A DNA stretch of 64,000 bases, from the NCBI GenBank assembly GCA_002937455.1, contig PTJZ01000002.1, forward strand, positions 353,365 through 417,364, given 5' to 3'. This document shows, piece by piece, positions 46,653-55,746 of the stretch. A model generated the notes under the pieces. The model worked only from the letters and a program-made list of their open reading frames with translations. It had not been told where the DNA came from and made no database searches. Positions within the stretch are counted from its first letter, which is position 1. Each line of letters starts with the position of its first letter. This DNA is from Alphaproteobacteria bacterium MarineAlpha11_Bin1 (GTDB lineage Bacteria > Pseudomonadota > Alphaproteobacteria > MPNO01 > UBA830). Both the position numbers and the translations under genes were made by a program.

Positions 46653-47540
46653 ATGTTCAATTTTAAATTTAATCTCAGATACGCGTCCTCAATTACCGCC
46701 CTGATAATACTGTTTACCTCCCCCGCGTCGTCCCATGCGATTGGGGAAAACGGATCGGGAATGAGCCATGCCGTTATGGACTTAAGCCACTCCGTAGTAC
46801 TCATTTTAATGGGTATTTTAGTTGCAGGGCTGATGTTGACCCGAAAAAGGCTTCTGGTAATTGCCGGAAATATTGGTCTACTCGGTTTTCTTGTCTGCCA
46901 AGCGTTCTTACATACTATCGAGAACAGTATTTTATCGGGTTTTGAGTTCTTTGCGGGCGCAGCCCTTGTTTCATTAGCCTCATGGCGCGCTATTTACTTG
47001 GTTATTTATTCTTCAAAGCGGGTGCGAAGTAGTGGAAAAACACTTCTCCATTTTTCGTTAAGTTGGGTGGATAATTACCTGAAGTTCCAGAATGCAAAGG
47101 CTCACTGTGATATCCCCTGCAAAATATATGATCCTGCGATTGCGACGGTGTCCGCTCTATCCGTTATTCGGTTAATCGATATAATAAACGAAACCACCTC
47201 AACTGACGGTGAGGCGAGTGTTGAATATCAAAATACAATCGCCAGATGCGTTCAGCGTAAAGAAGAGGAAAGTGAAAAGCTGAAGCAGGAAATTCGAATT
47301 ATTTGGGGCGATTATTTTAAGGGCCCACAAATAGAATCGTTTCCCGAAATCCACGATTTAACGCATCAAATTATGCTTCTAGCTAGCGCTGCTAAGCAGA
47401 AAGTCGATCGGGAGGAGGCGCTTAAACTACTAGAGTCTGTCAATAAATTTTCGGAAATCTTCTGGTCTACTAAAGATGTAGAAACTGAACGAAAAGTAGC
47501 CCCTTACCCTCCTAGTCTCGAAGTAGTACGGCCGAAATAA
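46653..47540 (+). CDS. sodN: Nickel superoxide dismutase fused to a membrane-spanning leader
   Basis: 295 residues from ATG 46653 (GGAG five bases upstream). The C-terminal 145 residues are a Ni-SOD: the nickel hook H151-C-D-I-P-C156-x2-Y is followed by ALSVIRLIDIINE, a long ARCVQRKEEESEKLKQEIRI helix, WGDYFKGPQIESFPEIHDL and FWSTKDVE. Ni-SOD is normally made with a short leader removed just before His1. Here the preceding 150 residues contain a signal peptide, a His-rich patch (SHAVMDLSH) and three hydrophobic helices (about 47-62, 67-86, 95-119), then a standard-looking leader (LSWVDNYLKFQNAKA). The maturation peptidase gene follows by four bases. Confidence 0.85.
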   Translation: MFNFKFNLRYASSITALIILFTSPASSHAIGENGSGMSHAVMDLSHSVVLILMGILVAGLMLTRKRLLVIAGNIGLLGFLVCQAFLHTIENSILSGFEFFAGAALVSLASWRAIYLVIYSSKRVRSSGKTLLHFSLSWVDNYLKFQNAKAHCDIPCKIYDPAIATVSALSVIRLIDIINETTSTDGEASVEYQNTIARCVQRKEEESEKLKQEIRIIWGDYFKGPQIESFPEIHDLTHQIMLLASAAKQKVDREEALKLLESVNKFSEIFWSTKDVETERKVAPYPPSLEVVRPK

Positions 47541-47543
47541 TGA

Positions 47544-47882
47544 ATGGTAGATAGAATTCCATGGAAGGTATTTCGAATCTCAGGGAATAGTATGCGACCG
47601 ACTATAAGGGATGGAGATTATGTTGTAGCAACAAAATATAAAACACGGCCTGTAAATGGTAGTGTTGCCGTTATCCAACATCCCATTTTAGGTAGGCTAA
47701 TAAAGCGGATCAGGTCAATTCCGGGGACGGAGACATTTAGTGCCTCGGGTGACGATGATTTATCTATCGAAAGTCCGAGTATCGGGACGCTGAAAGAACA
47801 CGAGATCGAATATCAAGCGAAGTGGCGTATCTCTCCCGCTGGGATTTCTCGGCTAAGAATTAGTGACACTCCTGCTCCGTAA
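47544..47882 (+). CDS. sodX: Nickel-type superoxide dismutase maturation protease (S26 family)
   Basis: 112 residues of the signal-peptidase S26 fold: FRISGNSMRPTIRDGDYVVA carries the catalytic Ser16 and ILGRLIKRI the general-base Lys54. It is the partner that removes the Ni-SOD leader to expose His1. It begins four bases after the sodN stop, the standard sodN-sodX order. It has no membrane anchor itself, unlike LepB, so cleavage is expected at the cytosolic or membrane face. Confidence 0.87.
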   Translation: MVDRIPWKVFRISGNSMRPTIRDGDYVVATKYKTRPVNGSVAVIQHPILGRLIKRIRSIPGTETFSASGDDDLSIESPSIGTLKEHEIEYQAKWRISPAGISRLRISDTPAP

Positions 47883-48037
47883 CTTATTTCATCGAGAATA
47901 CTGTCCCAGACATAGCGGTCTGACAGACAGGTGATTGACACTGATTACCGAGAACTGCCATAGACCGCGATGGCATGTATATTTATTTCATTTTTTTTAT
48001 TTGGTTAGGTCAAATCCGCTCTTGAGGTTAAGAGGGG

Positions 48038-49045
48038 TTAGCCGCCATAAACTTGACCATTTATGCCTATTCGAATTGCTTTATGAAATTTTCGATGTCT
48101 GTCATCTCCACCGGAGGTAATCATTTGCCAAACTATTGTTCCATCTGGCGCTATTTCTATCAGCTTATCTGAAGCTGAACCGAGAGTGTTACCATTCGGC
48201 AGTCGATTGGCCTCACGATTTGTTCTCAACTCTCGTTTACCGTCGGGATGCGTCCAACTCCATACTATTTCTTCTGTATCGAGATTGAATTCTACGAACC
48301 TATGAGGGCGGCGCAACGCCAATAGCATATTACCGGTACTGAGTATCTCGGGCTCATGATTTCTTCCACCCTTGATTCTCCCGCCTGTCTTAAGTCCCGT
48401 TCTTCTATCATGGGCCTTGAAAGTCCAGTCTCGAACTACCCGACCGTTATGTCCGACCTCGGCGACGGTATTGAAATTTCGTATACTCACAAGAGTATTA
48501 CCATTCTTTAACCGCGAAACTGAGTTGGTGTGCATCCAGCCCTCAGCCTCAATATCGGCGAATGGTTTACGATCGTAGTCAGCAATCCCATTCCATGACC
48601 AAACAATCTTCCCCGCGGTATTCACCTCTCGGATCACATCTTCGCCTTTTTCACTCCAGCCCAGGTTATACAAAGTATTACCGTTCGCCAGTCGGTCAGC
48701 ATCGTGAGATGCCGCCGGGTCTTTGTGAGACCAAACCACTGACCCTTCAATGTTGACCTCGTAAATCCCGGATCCCCTGATAGTTATCAATACATTGCCA
48801 TTTCCCAATTTTGTTGCGTCCAGAATTGCTCCCGACATGGATCCAGGCGGTATGTATTCCCACAAAATGTTGCCAATAAAGTTAACTTCGACAACTCTCG
48901 GGTGGCGGGCATCAGTCATGTCAGCTAAAAGGGTTGTCCCGGGAAAAACCCGTTTTTGATCCAGATGCGTGACCTTAAAGTCAGCCGAGAGAGATGAGTT
49001 AGCAAATAAAAACGCTGAAAATGTGAACAATAACAATCGAAACAT
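48038..49045 (-). CDS. Secreted arylsulfotransferase/PQQ-type beta-propeller protein
   Basis: 335 residues from ATG 49045, where GGAAA is upstream and a signal peptide follows (LLLFTFSAFLFANSSLSA). The open frame reaches 49180 without signal-like features. Repeated NGNTL/NGNVLI turns and IVWSW strands (LGNGNVLI, LANGNTLYNL, KNGNTLVSI, LPNGNTLGSA) describe a six-bladed propeller of the arylsulfotransferase (ASST) superfamily. The catalytic His of ASST cannot be assigned with confidence. Periplasmic. Confidence 0.78.
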   Translation of the reverse strand: MFRLLLFTFSAFLFANSSLSADFKVTHLDQKRVFPGTTLLADMTDARHPRVVEVNFIGNILWEYIPPGSMSGAILDATKLGNGNVLITIRGSGIYEVNIEGSVVWSHKDPAASHDADRLANGNTLYNLGWSEKGEDVIREVNTAGKIVWSWNGIADYDRKPFADIEAEGWMHTNSVSRLKNGNTLVSIRNFNTVAEVGHNGRVVRDWTFKAHDRRTGLKTGGRIKGGRNHEPEILSTGNMLLALRRPHRFVEFNLDTEEIVWSWTHPDGKRELRTNREANRLPNGNTLGSASDKLIEIAPDGTIVWQMITSGGDDRHRKFHKAIRIGINGQVYGG

Positions 49046-49112
49046 TTGTTTTTCCAAAAGACCCCATTGGTTATCTGCGAAATTTGACCTCAGAACTGTG
49101 AAGGCAACATAA

Positions 49113-50009
49113 TTAAGTTTTTTGGCAGTACACCGGCCAGATTCTCTTTGAATTTTCCGGCATAACCATCCCGTTTTCAAGCTTCACGCCCACCAGAACC
49201 GGAGAAAACCTGTTTTTCTTTAACTCGTCCGCTACAAAAAGACTGCTTTTATAGAAAGCTACTGGATCAATATACACTCGTCTTTTTATCTTAACTTTGT
49301 GCCCCTTGACTTTGTATTGGCTACTGGGGCTTGCATATACGTTCATGTGGAGATGTGGGTAGCCGAATCCACCGAAAGCGCGTCCACCTTTTGTCCCGGT
49401 GTCACCGGAAATCGCAACTATATCTCCTGCTTTAAAGTTTTCTCCAAGCCGGAGTTCGGGTAATTTTGAAAGGTGTTGATATTTTGTATAGGTCCATTCT
49501 TCAAAGCCGGTATCTTCTGGCCTGTGCTGCATCCAGATTACCTTTCCGACCAGCCGACCGCCTTCACCTATATGTATGACCTTACCATCAGCGGCAGCCA
49601 GCAAAGGGGTACCGATTTTTAGTGTGATATCCATACCTCCATGAAAGCCATTATTCGAATGCGGAGCCCGAAGACTTCCGTCATACCTTGTTGGAGACCC
49701 GAATGGCGATGAAATTTGGGGACAAGTAACGCCGGCGGGGAATCTTGGCTTTAATCCAGTCGCAATTAAGCCTATTTTTTGCTGCCCTTGAACTGACAGC
49801 TGACCGTAATGTGCTACTCCTCTAAGTTTCGACCAATTGATTTCGGCATTAGCCTTGGTTGTGAAGCCCAACATTAATACACCCGAAATTAGGCATATAT
49901 ATTTCAACTGTTTCCAGATTCCCGAAGATACAAATTGGGCGGACCCATTTAGATGAAGGCCGCAGGTCGACGCCGCTATGCGATTTTTTTTATATTTCGC
50001 GTTTGTCAC
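49113..50009 (-). CDS. M23 family metallopeptidase (peptidoglycan endopeptidase)
   Basis: 298 residues: N-terminal hydrophobic segment (about 35-52, YICLISGVLMLGFTTKANA) as uncleaved or cleaved signal, then an LytM/M23 domain. Zinc ligands are visible in FHGGMDITLK (H-x3-D) and HLHMN (H-x-H), and APHSNNGFHGGMD precedes. It cuts peptide cross-links of the cell wall in the periplasm. It lies upstream of the propeller gene on the same strand, with a short gap. Confidence 0.9.
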   Translation of the reverse strand: MTNAKYKKNRIAASTCGLHLNGSAQFVSSGIWKQLKYICLISGVLMLGFTTKANAEINWSKLRGVAHYGQLSVQGQQKIGLIATGLKPRFPAGVTCPQISSPFGSPTRYDGSLRAPHSNNGFHGGMDITLKIGTPLLAAADGKVIHIGEGGRLVGKVIWMQHRPEDTGFEEWTYTKYQHLSKLPELRLGENFKAGDIVAISGDTGTKGGRAFGGFGYPHLHMNVYASPSSQYKVKGHKVKIKRRVYIDPVAFYKSSLFVADELKKNRFSPVLVGVKLENGMVMPENSKRIWPVYCQKT

Positions 50010-50135
50010 TAAACCAGCACATTCCCAGATTTTATCTTATGATCTTAGCTACTATTTAAGGAAGAAAAATTTTTAAGGTAACCAAAAGAAGTTTACTATT
50101 TCATAAATATTTTGCCGCGCAGTCGACGTGCGACA

Positions 50136-51371
50136 TCACCCTACCTTTTTTATTTCGTCTGGCTCTGTCACGGTGTTCCAGCAACTCGTCTCAATCATTC
50201 GATTGGTTTCAGGGTTGCGAAAAATATTTGGCGGATCTCGGCCCTCCGCCACATCACTCAACGCCGCACGCAATTTGCGTCGGTTGACGGCGATCCCCGA
50301 ATCGATCAAACCAAGATTCTCCGCCGCATGTACCGCTATGCGACGCTGGCCCTCCTGCGCCTCCATGTCGTCAGGGCTGCGTTGCTTATCCTCGTAGGGC
50401 CGCTCTCGAAGTTGGCCTGGTCGGATATCCGTCATTGTATCGGTCCCTGCTACCCAATCCGGATCCGCAATTCCGTCTTTCGCCGGCCACGCACAGATAG
50501 AAATTCCGTAAACCGTCTCGTTATCATTTGGAACGCACCAAATTACTTCGGTTGCTTTCTCGCGCCATATGGGGACTTCACCACGCTGGTGTATATTTGC
50601 GACCAGTACAATGTTCGGAAGTATGACTTCAGAGTGACGCTCCAGATGATTCCCGTTGGGGAGTTCCTTATCCAGATTATAGCGCATGCCGAGCGCAGTT
50701 TCCTCGAAACCAATCTTTGGCCACGACCCTTGAGTAAGTACACTATTAAACTGGTCACCCGAAATCATTTCGTGCAGCACAACAAGATGCCATGGATCAA
50801 GAGCATTTTCCACGTGCTGCAGCCAGTTACAATCGCGAACATAGCCTAGCGAGTGATCGCCCCAGAGCTTAAGTCCCTTAAGAACAACGTCATCGCGCCC
50901 GCGGGTATCTAAAATATCAAACATAGGAAACAGCGGCTTTATCTCAGGTGGACCCATATAAAGAAAGACCAGTCCTCCGTATTCATAGACGGGGTAAGCC
51001 GGTTGCCAAACGTCCATTTTTTCAGTGAACTCCGGCCGCTCGCACGGCATTTCGATACAGCGGCCTTCTGTATCATATAGCCAGCCGTGGTAGCAGCACC
51101 GAAGTCCACGCTCTTCAACGCGACCATACTCCAACGATGTGCCACGGTGTGCACAGTGAGGATCGAGGCAGCCGACACGGCCCTGCCCGTCTCGAAAAAG
51201 CACTAGGTCTTCGCAAAGGATACGGATTTTATACGGCAAGTCGTTAAGCTCCTCGGATAGGCAGGCAGGCTGCCAATACCGGCGCAACAACTCTCCCATA
51301 GGAGAACCCGACTCGACGTTGACCAGGTCGTGATCTGGCTCGGGGACCTTGTATCCATATCGCGATTTCAT
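50136..51371 (-). CDS. Rieske-type aromatic ring oxygenase (phthalate-dioxygenase-like), copy A
   Basis: 411 residues from ATG 51371, aligned with its neighbour's start; a GTG 30 bases upstream is possible. PMGELLRRYWQPACLSEEL is the family opening. The Rieske site is C73-x-H75 ... C92-x2-H95 (HCAHRGTSLEYGRV, RCCYHGW), and the mononuclear iron site lies in NWLQHVENALDPWHLVVLH. These are one-component alpha-only oxygenases of the Pht3/OhpA type that need a separate reductase. It is close in sequence to the next gene (51463) and in the same minus-strand unit with a binding-fold gene. Confidence 0.92.
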   Translation of the reverse strand: MKSRYGYKVPEPDHDLVNVESGSPMGELLRRYWQPACLSEELNDLPYKIRILCEDLVLFRDGQGRVGCLDPHCAHRGTSLEYGRVEERGLRCCYHGWLYDTEGRCIEMPCERPEFTEKMDVWQPAYPVYEYGGLVFLYMGPPEIKPLFPMFDILDTRGRDDVVLKGLKLWGDHSLGYVRDCNWLQHVENALDPWHLVVLHEMISGDQFNSVLTQGSWPKIGFEETALGMRYNLDKELPNGNHLERHSEVILPNIVLVANIHQRGEVPIWREKATEVIWCVPNDNETVYGISICAWPAKDGIADPDWVAGTDTMTDIRPGQLRERPYEDKQRSPDDMEAQEGQRRIAVHAAENLGLIDSGIAVNRRKLRAALSDVAEGRDPPNIFRNPETNRMIETSCWNTVTEPDEIKKVG

Positions 51372-51462
51372 GAAGTTTGCCTGGTCCGCAGTTGACAACA
51401 CCTTAACGTATCTAATTCCTGCCTGAAGCGATCGTGGGGCCTAAAATAATTGGGAACGGCAA

Positions 51463-52707
51463 TCATGCCACGGCCTCGGAGCGCTCACTGATCGGGAACA
51501 CGGACGTCCACCCGTTAGTCTCAATCGCCCGGTTTGCATTGATATCGCGGACAATGTTCTGGGGATCGCGACCCTCCTGCATGTCGCGTACCGCCTTTCG
51601 TAGGGCTCTGCGAAGTAGCACGATCCCTCTATCGGAGTGAGCTAGGTTCTCAAGCTCGTGTATGGCGATAGTGCGCTGACTTTCTTGCGCTTCCATATCG
51701 TCGGGCCACCTTTGCTTTTCCTCATATGGGCGCTCACGCAGGTTTCCCGGTCGAATTTCGGTCAATGTATCGACACCGGCCTTCCAGTTCGGATCGGGCT
51801 CGCCATTCTCCAGCGGCCAAGCGACAATGGATATGCCAAAAATCTGCTCATTATCGACCGGAACGCACCAAGACATCTCCCGGCATTTGTCCTTCGCCTT
51901 AGGCGCCTCTCCTTTCTCGTGAATGTTGGCGACCATGAACAGATTGGGCAGAATGCATTCTGTATAGCGAACGATATGGTTACCGTTGGGTAAATCACGC
52001 CCCGATCTGTATCGAACGCCGATTGGCGTTTCCTCAAATGCGATTTCTGGCCAATCACCAGAGGTCACCGCGCTGCCAAATTGATCGCCAGAGATCATAT
52101 TATGAAGAATGAGCAGATGATATGGGTCCACCACATTCTCAAAATGCTGTAGCCAGTTACAGTCGCGCACGAAGCCGATTGAGTGGTCCTCCCATAATCG
52201 CATACCTTTCAATTGGGAATTCTCCCAATAGTCGGGATCTATGGTGTCGTATAGAGGCAACAAGGGTTTCTTCTCTGGCGGACCCATATAGATGAAGATC
52301 AAGCCGCCATGCTCCTGAACGGGGTAACCCGGCTGGCGGACGTTCATCGCTTCGACCATACCGGGCTTTTCGCACGGCATTTCTACGCAAACGCCTTGTG
52401 TGTCGTAAACCCACCCGTGGAAGCAGCAGCGAATGCCAGCCGCCTCTACCCGCCCATATTCAAGAGAGGTTCCACGGTGGGCACAATGAAGTGCAAGGCA
52501 GCCAACATTTCCCGACAGGTCACGGAAGACTACCAAGTCCTCACACAGAATCCGGACCTTTCTGGGCAAATCGGCCAATTCTGTCGACAGACAGACGGGC
52601 TGCCAATAGCGTCTCATAAGTTCGCCCATGGGCGTACCCGGGTCAACATGGGTTAACGCCACGTCCTCTCTAGGTTCACTCTGGCCGTATGCAGACTGCA
52701 GTGTCAT
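51463..52707 (-). CDS. Rieske-type aromatic ring oxygenase (phthalate-dioxygenase-like), copy B
   Basis: 414 residues. Rieske C75-x-H77 ... C94-x2-H97 (HCAHRGTSLEYGRV, RCCFHGW), iron site NWLQHFENVVDPYHLLILH. It is obviously paralogous to the oxygenase at 50136, sharing long identical stretches such as LRERPYEEKQRWPDDMEAQE-like tails. GGAGGGAAAT precedes ATG 52707. It starts 47 bases after the leaderless binding-fold gene, implying one transcript in the order SBP-fold protein, Rieske B, Rieske A. Substrate probably an aromatic carboxylic acid. Confidence 0.93.
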   Translation of the reverse strand: MTLQSAYGQSEPREDVALTHVDPGTPMGELMRRYWQPVCLSTELADLPRKVRILCEDLVVFRDLSGNVGCLALHCAHRGTSLEYGRVEAAGIRCCFHGWVYDTQGVCVEMPCEKPGMVEAMNVRQPGYPVQEHGGLIFIYMGPPEKKPLLPLYDTIDPDYWENSQLKGMRLWEDHSIGFVRDCNWLQHFENVVDPYHLLILHNMISGDQFGSAVTSGDWPEIAFEETPIGVRYRSGRDLPNGNHIVRYTECILPNLFMVANIHEKGEAPKAKDKCREMSWCVPVDNEQIFGISIVAWPLENGEPDPNWKAGVDTLTEIRPGNLRERPYEEKQRWPDDMEAQESQRTIAIHELENLAHSDRGIVLLRRALRKAVRDMQEGRDPQNIVRDINANRAIETNGWTSVFPISERSEAVA

Positions 52708-52754
52708 ATTTCCCTCCGTGGAACCACTTTGCTAGAGTTTTCTCTCAAGTGCAA

Positions 52755-53624
52755 TCACGCAACGCTTAGGGCGATCTGCTCGAATTCGCTTTTCTGGATC
52801 GTGTCGTCAAGACCCCAGCGTTCGACCTCCCGCATGAGTGTGTCAAATTCATCACGGCTAATCGGCTCATTAATAAATTTTTCACCGCGGCCAAACTTTG
52901 AATAGTCCCAGTCTTGCTCGGCAAATTCGGGAGGATTGGAGTATCGCCACAGTTCCAGAAAGGGTTTCATATCGGCTTCGATTGCCTCTTCTGCTCGCTG
53001 CAATCCGCGGAAATATGCCTGCAACACAGACTTAGGATAACGCTCATCAACCCACCACAATGTTTTGAATTCACCTCCGATCACCTTGCGACAGCCGAGC
53101 TGTTCAGCCATATCAAGTTGTGGTGGAAGCAGGCTTGCCGCCTCAAACTCTCCATCCATCAGTGCTTTTAAACGCGCGCCAAATCCACCTACATTGACCG
53201 GCTTGATCTTCTCTAAAGGCATGTGCTTCTCAAGATGAAATGGCACGTTGAAGTGACTGCCTGCACGCAGACCAACCGCGATGGGAATATCGGCCAGATC
53301 TTCTGGTGCGCGAATATCGGAGTCGTCTCTCACATAAATGCCCCAAGGCGACACGCCATGTACATCCGGCACAAACTTTCCCATGCCAGCTCCAGCGTTC
53401 GAGATACTCCCCCAGGCGCAGGCCGATCCAATCGCCTGGTCACCTTGCATAAAAGGCTGGTCTTGCGGTCTTTCTTTATAGGCATCCTTCCAACGAACCA
53501 TCTGCCCCTTAAGAACATCCCAGAGGATCTCTACCTCCAAGCCTTCGTCCCGCCAGAAACCCTCTTCCAGCGCCACGTATTCGTTCAACCTCATACCAGT
53601 TGGGAAAACCTTAACATTCGCCAT
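52755..53624 (-). CDS. Leaderless substrate-binding-fold protein next to Rieske oxygenases
   Basis: 289 residues. It starts straight into the fold (MANVKVFPTGMRLNEYVALEEGFWRDEGL) with no signal peptide and a clean GGAG site. Motifs shared with 24125 and 54761 are A-C-x-W (Cys69), VSPWGIYVRDDS and IAVGLRAGSHFNVP (His124), followed by AASLLPPQLDMAEQLGC. It belongs with NMT1/THI5-type proteins usually called ABC substrate-binding, but no permease or ATPase is present. First gene of a unit with two Rieske oxygenases and divergent from an IclR regulator. I infer an intracellular enzyme (decarboxylase or lyase) acting on the oxygenase product, or a ligand sensor. Confidence 0.78.
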   Translation of the reverse strand: MANVKVFPTGMRLNEYVALEEGFWRDEGLEVEILWDVLKGQMVRWKDAYKERPQDQPFMQGDQAIGSACAWGSISNAGAGMGKFVPDVHGVSPWGIYVRDDSDIRAPEDLADIPIAVGLRAGSHFNVPFHLEKHMPLEKIKPVNVGGFGARLKALMDGEFEAASLLPPQLDMAEQLGCRKVIGGEFKTLWWVDERYPKSVLQAYFRGLQRAEEAIEADMKPFLELWRYSNPPEFAEQDWDYSKFGRGEKFINEPISRDEFDTLMREVERWGLDDTIQKSEFEQIALSVA

Positions 53625-53768
53625 AGATAATAACTCCTTTTTTCCTTTTGTCAGACTTTCAACCTTGGAAGTCCGACCACAAATCGTAGTTTCTCTATTC
53701 GAAATTGATTTTATATTGCAACATTCTAATCCTCAATAGCGAATCACAATCACGGTTAATATGATCTG

Positions 53769-54590
53769 ATGAACCCGCCAAGAGCCAAACCGCAAAGCGC
53801 TGATATTGATAACACTGGGTCGCAACCACGGGCCGGTGTCCGTTCTGTGGAGGTTGCAGCACGTCTCATGGAAGTGTTAGCTAAAGCGCCAGCCGCGATG
53901 AATCTTAAGGACTTAGCGGCGTGCGCCGACATGTCAATGAGTAAAGCGCATAGATATCTCGTAAGCTTGGGTCGAGCGGGCTTAGTGGATCAAGACACGG
54001 TCACGGGCCGCTACGATTTGGGCCGGCTCGCGCTCGCGATGGGATTAACTGCTCTTGGGCGGATGGATACCGTGCGATTGGCGATGGAAGCTCTGCCCAC
54101 ATTAAGGGATAACGTCCAAGAGACGGCCGTATTAGCAATTTGGACGGAGAACGGGCCCACAGTAATTCGTTTTGAGGAAAGTGCTCATCCAGTACGGATG
54201 AATATACGTCCCGGTTCAATTTTACCATTATTGCGGTCTTCAATCGGCCAAGTTTTTGCTGCCCATATTCCCAAGTCCGAAATCGCGCAAATTATTGCAA
54301 CAGAACGAGGGGCACTCGGCGGGTCCGTTCCGTCGTCAGAGACTTTTGAACGTCTGCTAGACGACGTGCGTGCTCGCGGTCTAAACCGCAATGTCGGTGA
54401 TTATGTTCGGGGAGTAAGTGCAATGTCTGTACCGGTTTTTGACGCTCATGGCCAGATTGTCGCCGTTATTGGCGTGCTTGGTCACGAACCAACATTGGAC
54501 ACCTCGTGGGATGGGCCAATTGCATCCACCCTTCTACAGGCTGGAGATGAGATCTCGCAGCGACTTGGGCACCGGGTCAACAAAAGATAA
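53769..54590 (+). CDS. IclR family transcriptional regulator
   Basis: 273 residues: winged helix at about 24-90 (VEVAARLMEVLAKAPAAMNLKDLAACADMSMSKAHRYL) and an IclR effector domain (about 100-265, RLAMEALPTLRDNVQETAVLAI, GRAPLLRSS-like ILPLLRSSIGQVF, RGVSAMSVPVFDAHGQIVAVIGVLG). IclR proteins govern aromatic-acid catabolism genes and sense pathway acids. It sits between two binding-fold genes, divergent from one, so it likely controls both arms of the cluster. Confidence 0.93.
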   Translation: MNPPRAKPQSADIDNTGSQPRAGVRSVEVAARLMEVLAKAPAAMNLKDLAACADMSMSKAHRYLVSLGRAGLVDQDTVTGRYDLGRLALAMGLTALGRMDTVRLAMEALPTLRDNVQETAVLAIWTENGPTVIRFEESAHPVRMNIRPGSILPLLRSSIGQVFAAHIPKSEIAQIIATERGALGGSVPSSETFERLLDDVRARGLNRNVGDYVRGVSAMSVPVFDAHGQIVAVIGVLGHEPTLDTSWDGPIASTLLQAGDEISQRLGHRVNKR

Positions 54591-54760
54591 AACGCGATAA
54601 GAAATTATCCGCGTTCGAGGGAAACTCGTGATCCGCGAACGCAGTGTATATGTCAAAGGGCCTCACCTCTTCTCTCGCGAAAGTCAGATGGACTATCCAT
54701 CGTGCTTATGCATACTCTCACCTACTAGTAAAAATATATTGCGAATAGGAAAACTGCCTG

Positions 54761-55675
54761 ATGGCTAAATTTCTGATTCAACCGCATGGCAGACTCAATG
54801 ATTGGGTCGCCGAAAAGAAGGGATATTTTGTCGATGAGGGCCTCAATTACGTTTTAAATGCTGAGGTAGCAGAAAAATCGACCCCACCGTTGGCCGAGGC
54901 CCTCGATCCCAACGCTCCAATCAAAGAAAATCTTTACGGCGCGTTTGAACGCTACGCTGAGGGACACGGCCGCAAAGGTACCCATAAACATGCTGGTGAT
55001 GTCAGCTGCGCTTGCCACTGGACAGTCAATCAGTCGGCTAGTCTTCAGGATGGCATAATGTACGGTAACGCGTACAGCGTCTGCGAGGCGGCAATCATGG
55101 TGCCTCCCGGATCAAGCGCGACAAAACCGGAAAAACTCGCGGGCGTCGAAGTTGCAGTAGGTTATCATTCGGGCAGTCACTATTCCGCGCTTCAGGCACT
55201 CGAAGTGTTTCTCGAAGAGGACGATATTGTTTTAAAATTTGTTGGCACATCTTGGTCGCGAGTCGATGCCGCGCTCGCAGGTAAAATTCCCGCCGTGAAT
55301 GTTTGGGGGCCACAGCTTTATATATTGGAACAGCGTGGTTTTACACGCGTCGTTTCAACGACTTTCATGATGGGATACATTTTCCCACGCGATGCCGAAC
55401 TCGAAGACGTCGAAAAATATATTCGAGCTCTAGTGCGGGCTCAGGCCGACATCGACGCAACCCCCGAAAAATACAAACGTTACTTCCTCAATGAAATTCC
55501 TGAACGTTATTTGAACAACGTAGACGTCCGACGGTTTGGCGTTGGTGAACGGATCGTCCCCCAACCTTATACTCGAGATATGTTTGACAAAACCCAGACT
55601 TGGATGCACGAACGCAAGCTTTTCAACGTCGGCTCAGAAGCAGGGGTATCATACGAAATCGCCGTTCATCGGTAG
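54761..55675 (+). CDS. Leaderless substrate-binding-fold protein, third copy
   Basis: 304 residues starting MAKFLIQPHGRLNDWVAEKK with no signal. It shares with the other two copies the S-C-A-C-H-W motif (Cys83, Cys85) and VAVGYHSGSHYSA (His140), but has a longer charged insert at about 40-75. The end YEIAVHR differs from the others. RBS AGGAAAAC. It is convergent with the Rieske oxygenase at 55747 and downstream of the IclR gene. The same inference applies: intracellular enzyme or sensor rather than transport protein. Confidence 0.76.
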   Translation: MAKFLIQPHGRLNDWVAEKKGYFVDEGLNYVLNAEVAEKSTPPLAEALDPNAPIKENLYGAFERYAEGHGRKGTHKHAGDVSCACHWTVNQSASLQDGIMYGNAYSVCEAAIMVPPGSSATKPEKLAGVEVAVGYHSGSHYSALQALEVFLEEDDIVLKFVGTSWSRVDAALAGKIPAVNVWGPQLYILEQRGFTRVVSTTFMMGYIFPRDAELEDVEKYIRALVRAQADIDATPEKYKRYFLNEIPERYLNNVDVRRFGVGERIVPQPYTRDMFDKTQTWMHERKLFNVGSEAGVSYEIAVHR

Positions 55676-55746
55676 CAGCCGCTGTCAGGGCCGCACCAAA
55701 ACTAGGAAAGTCGCCAATTCGACGGATACTTCTCTTCCGGAAACGT

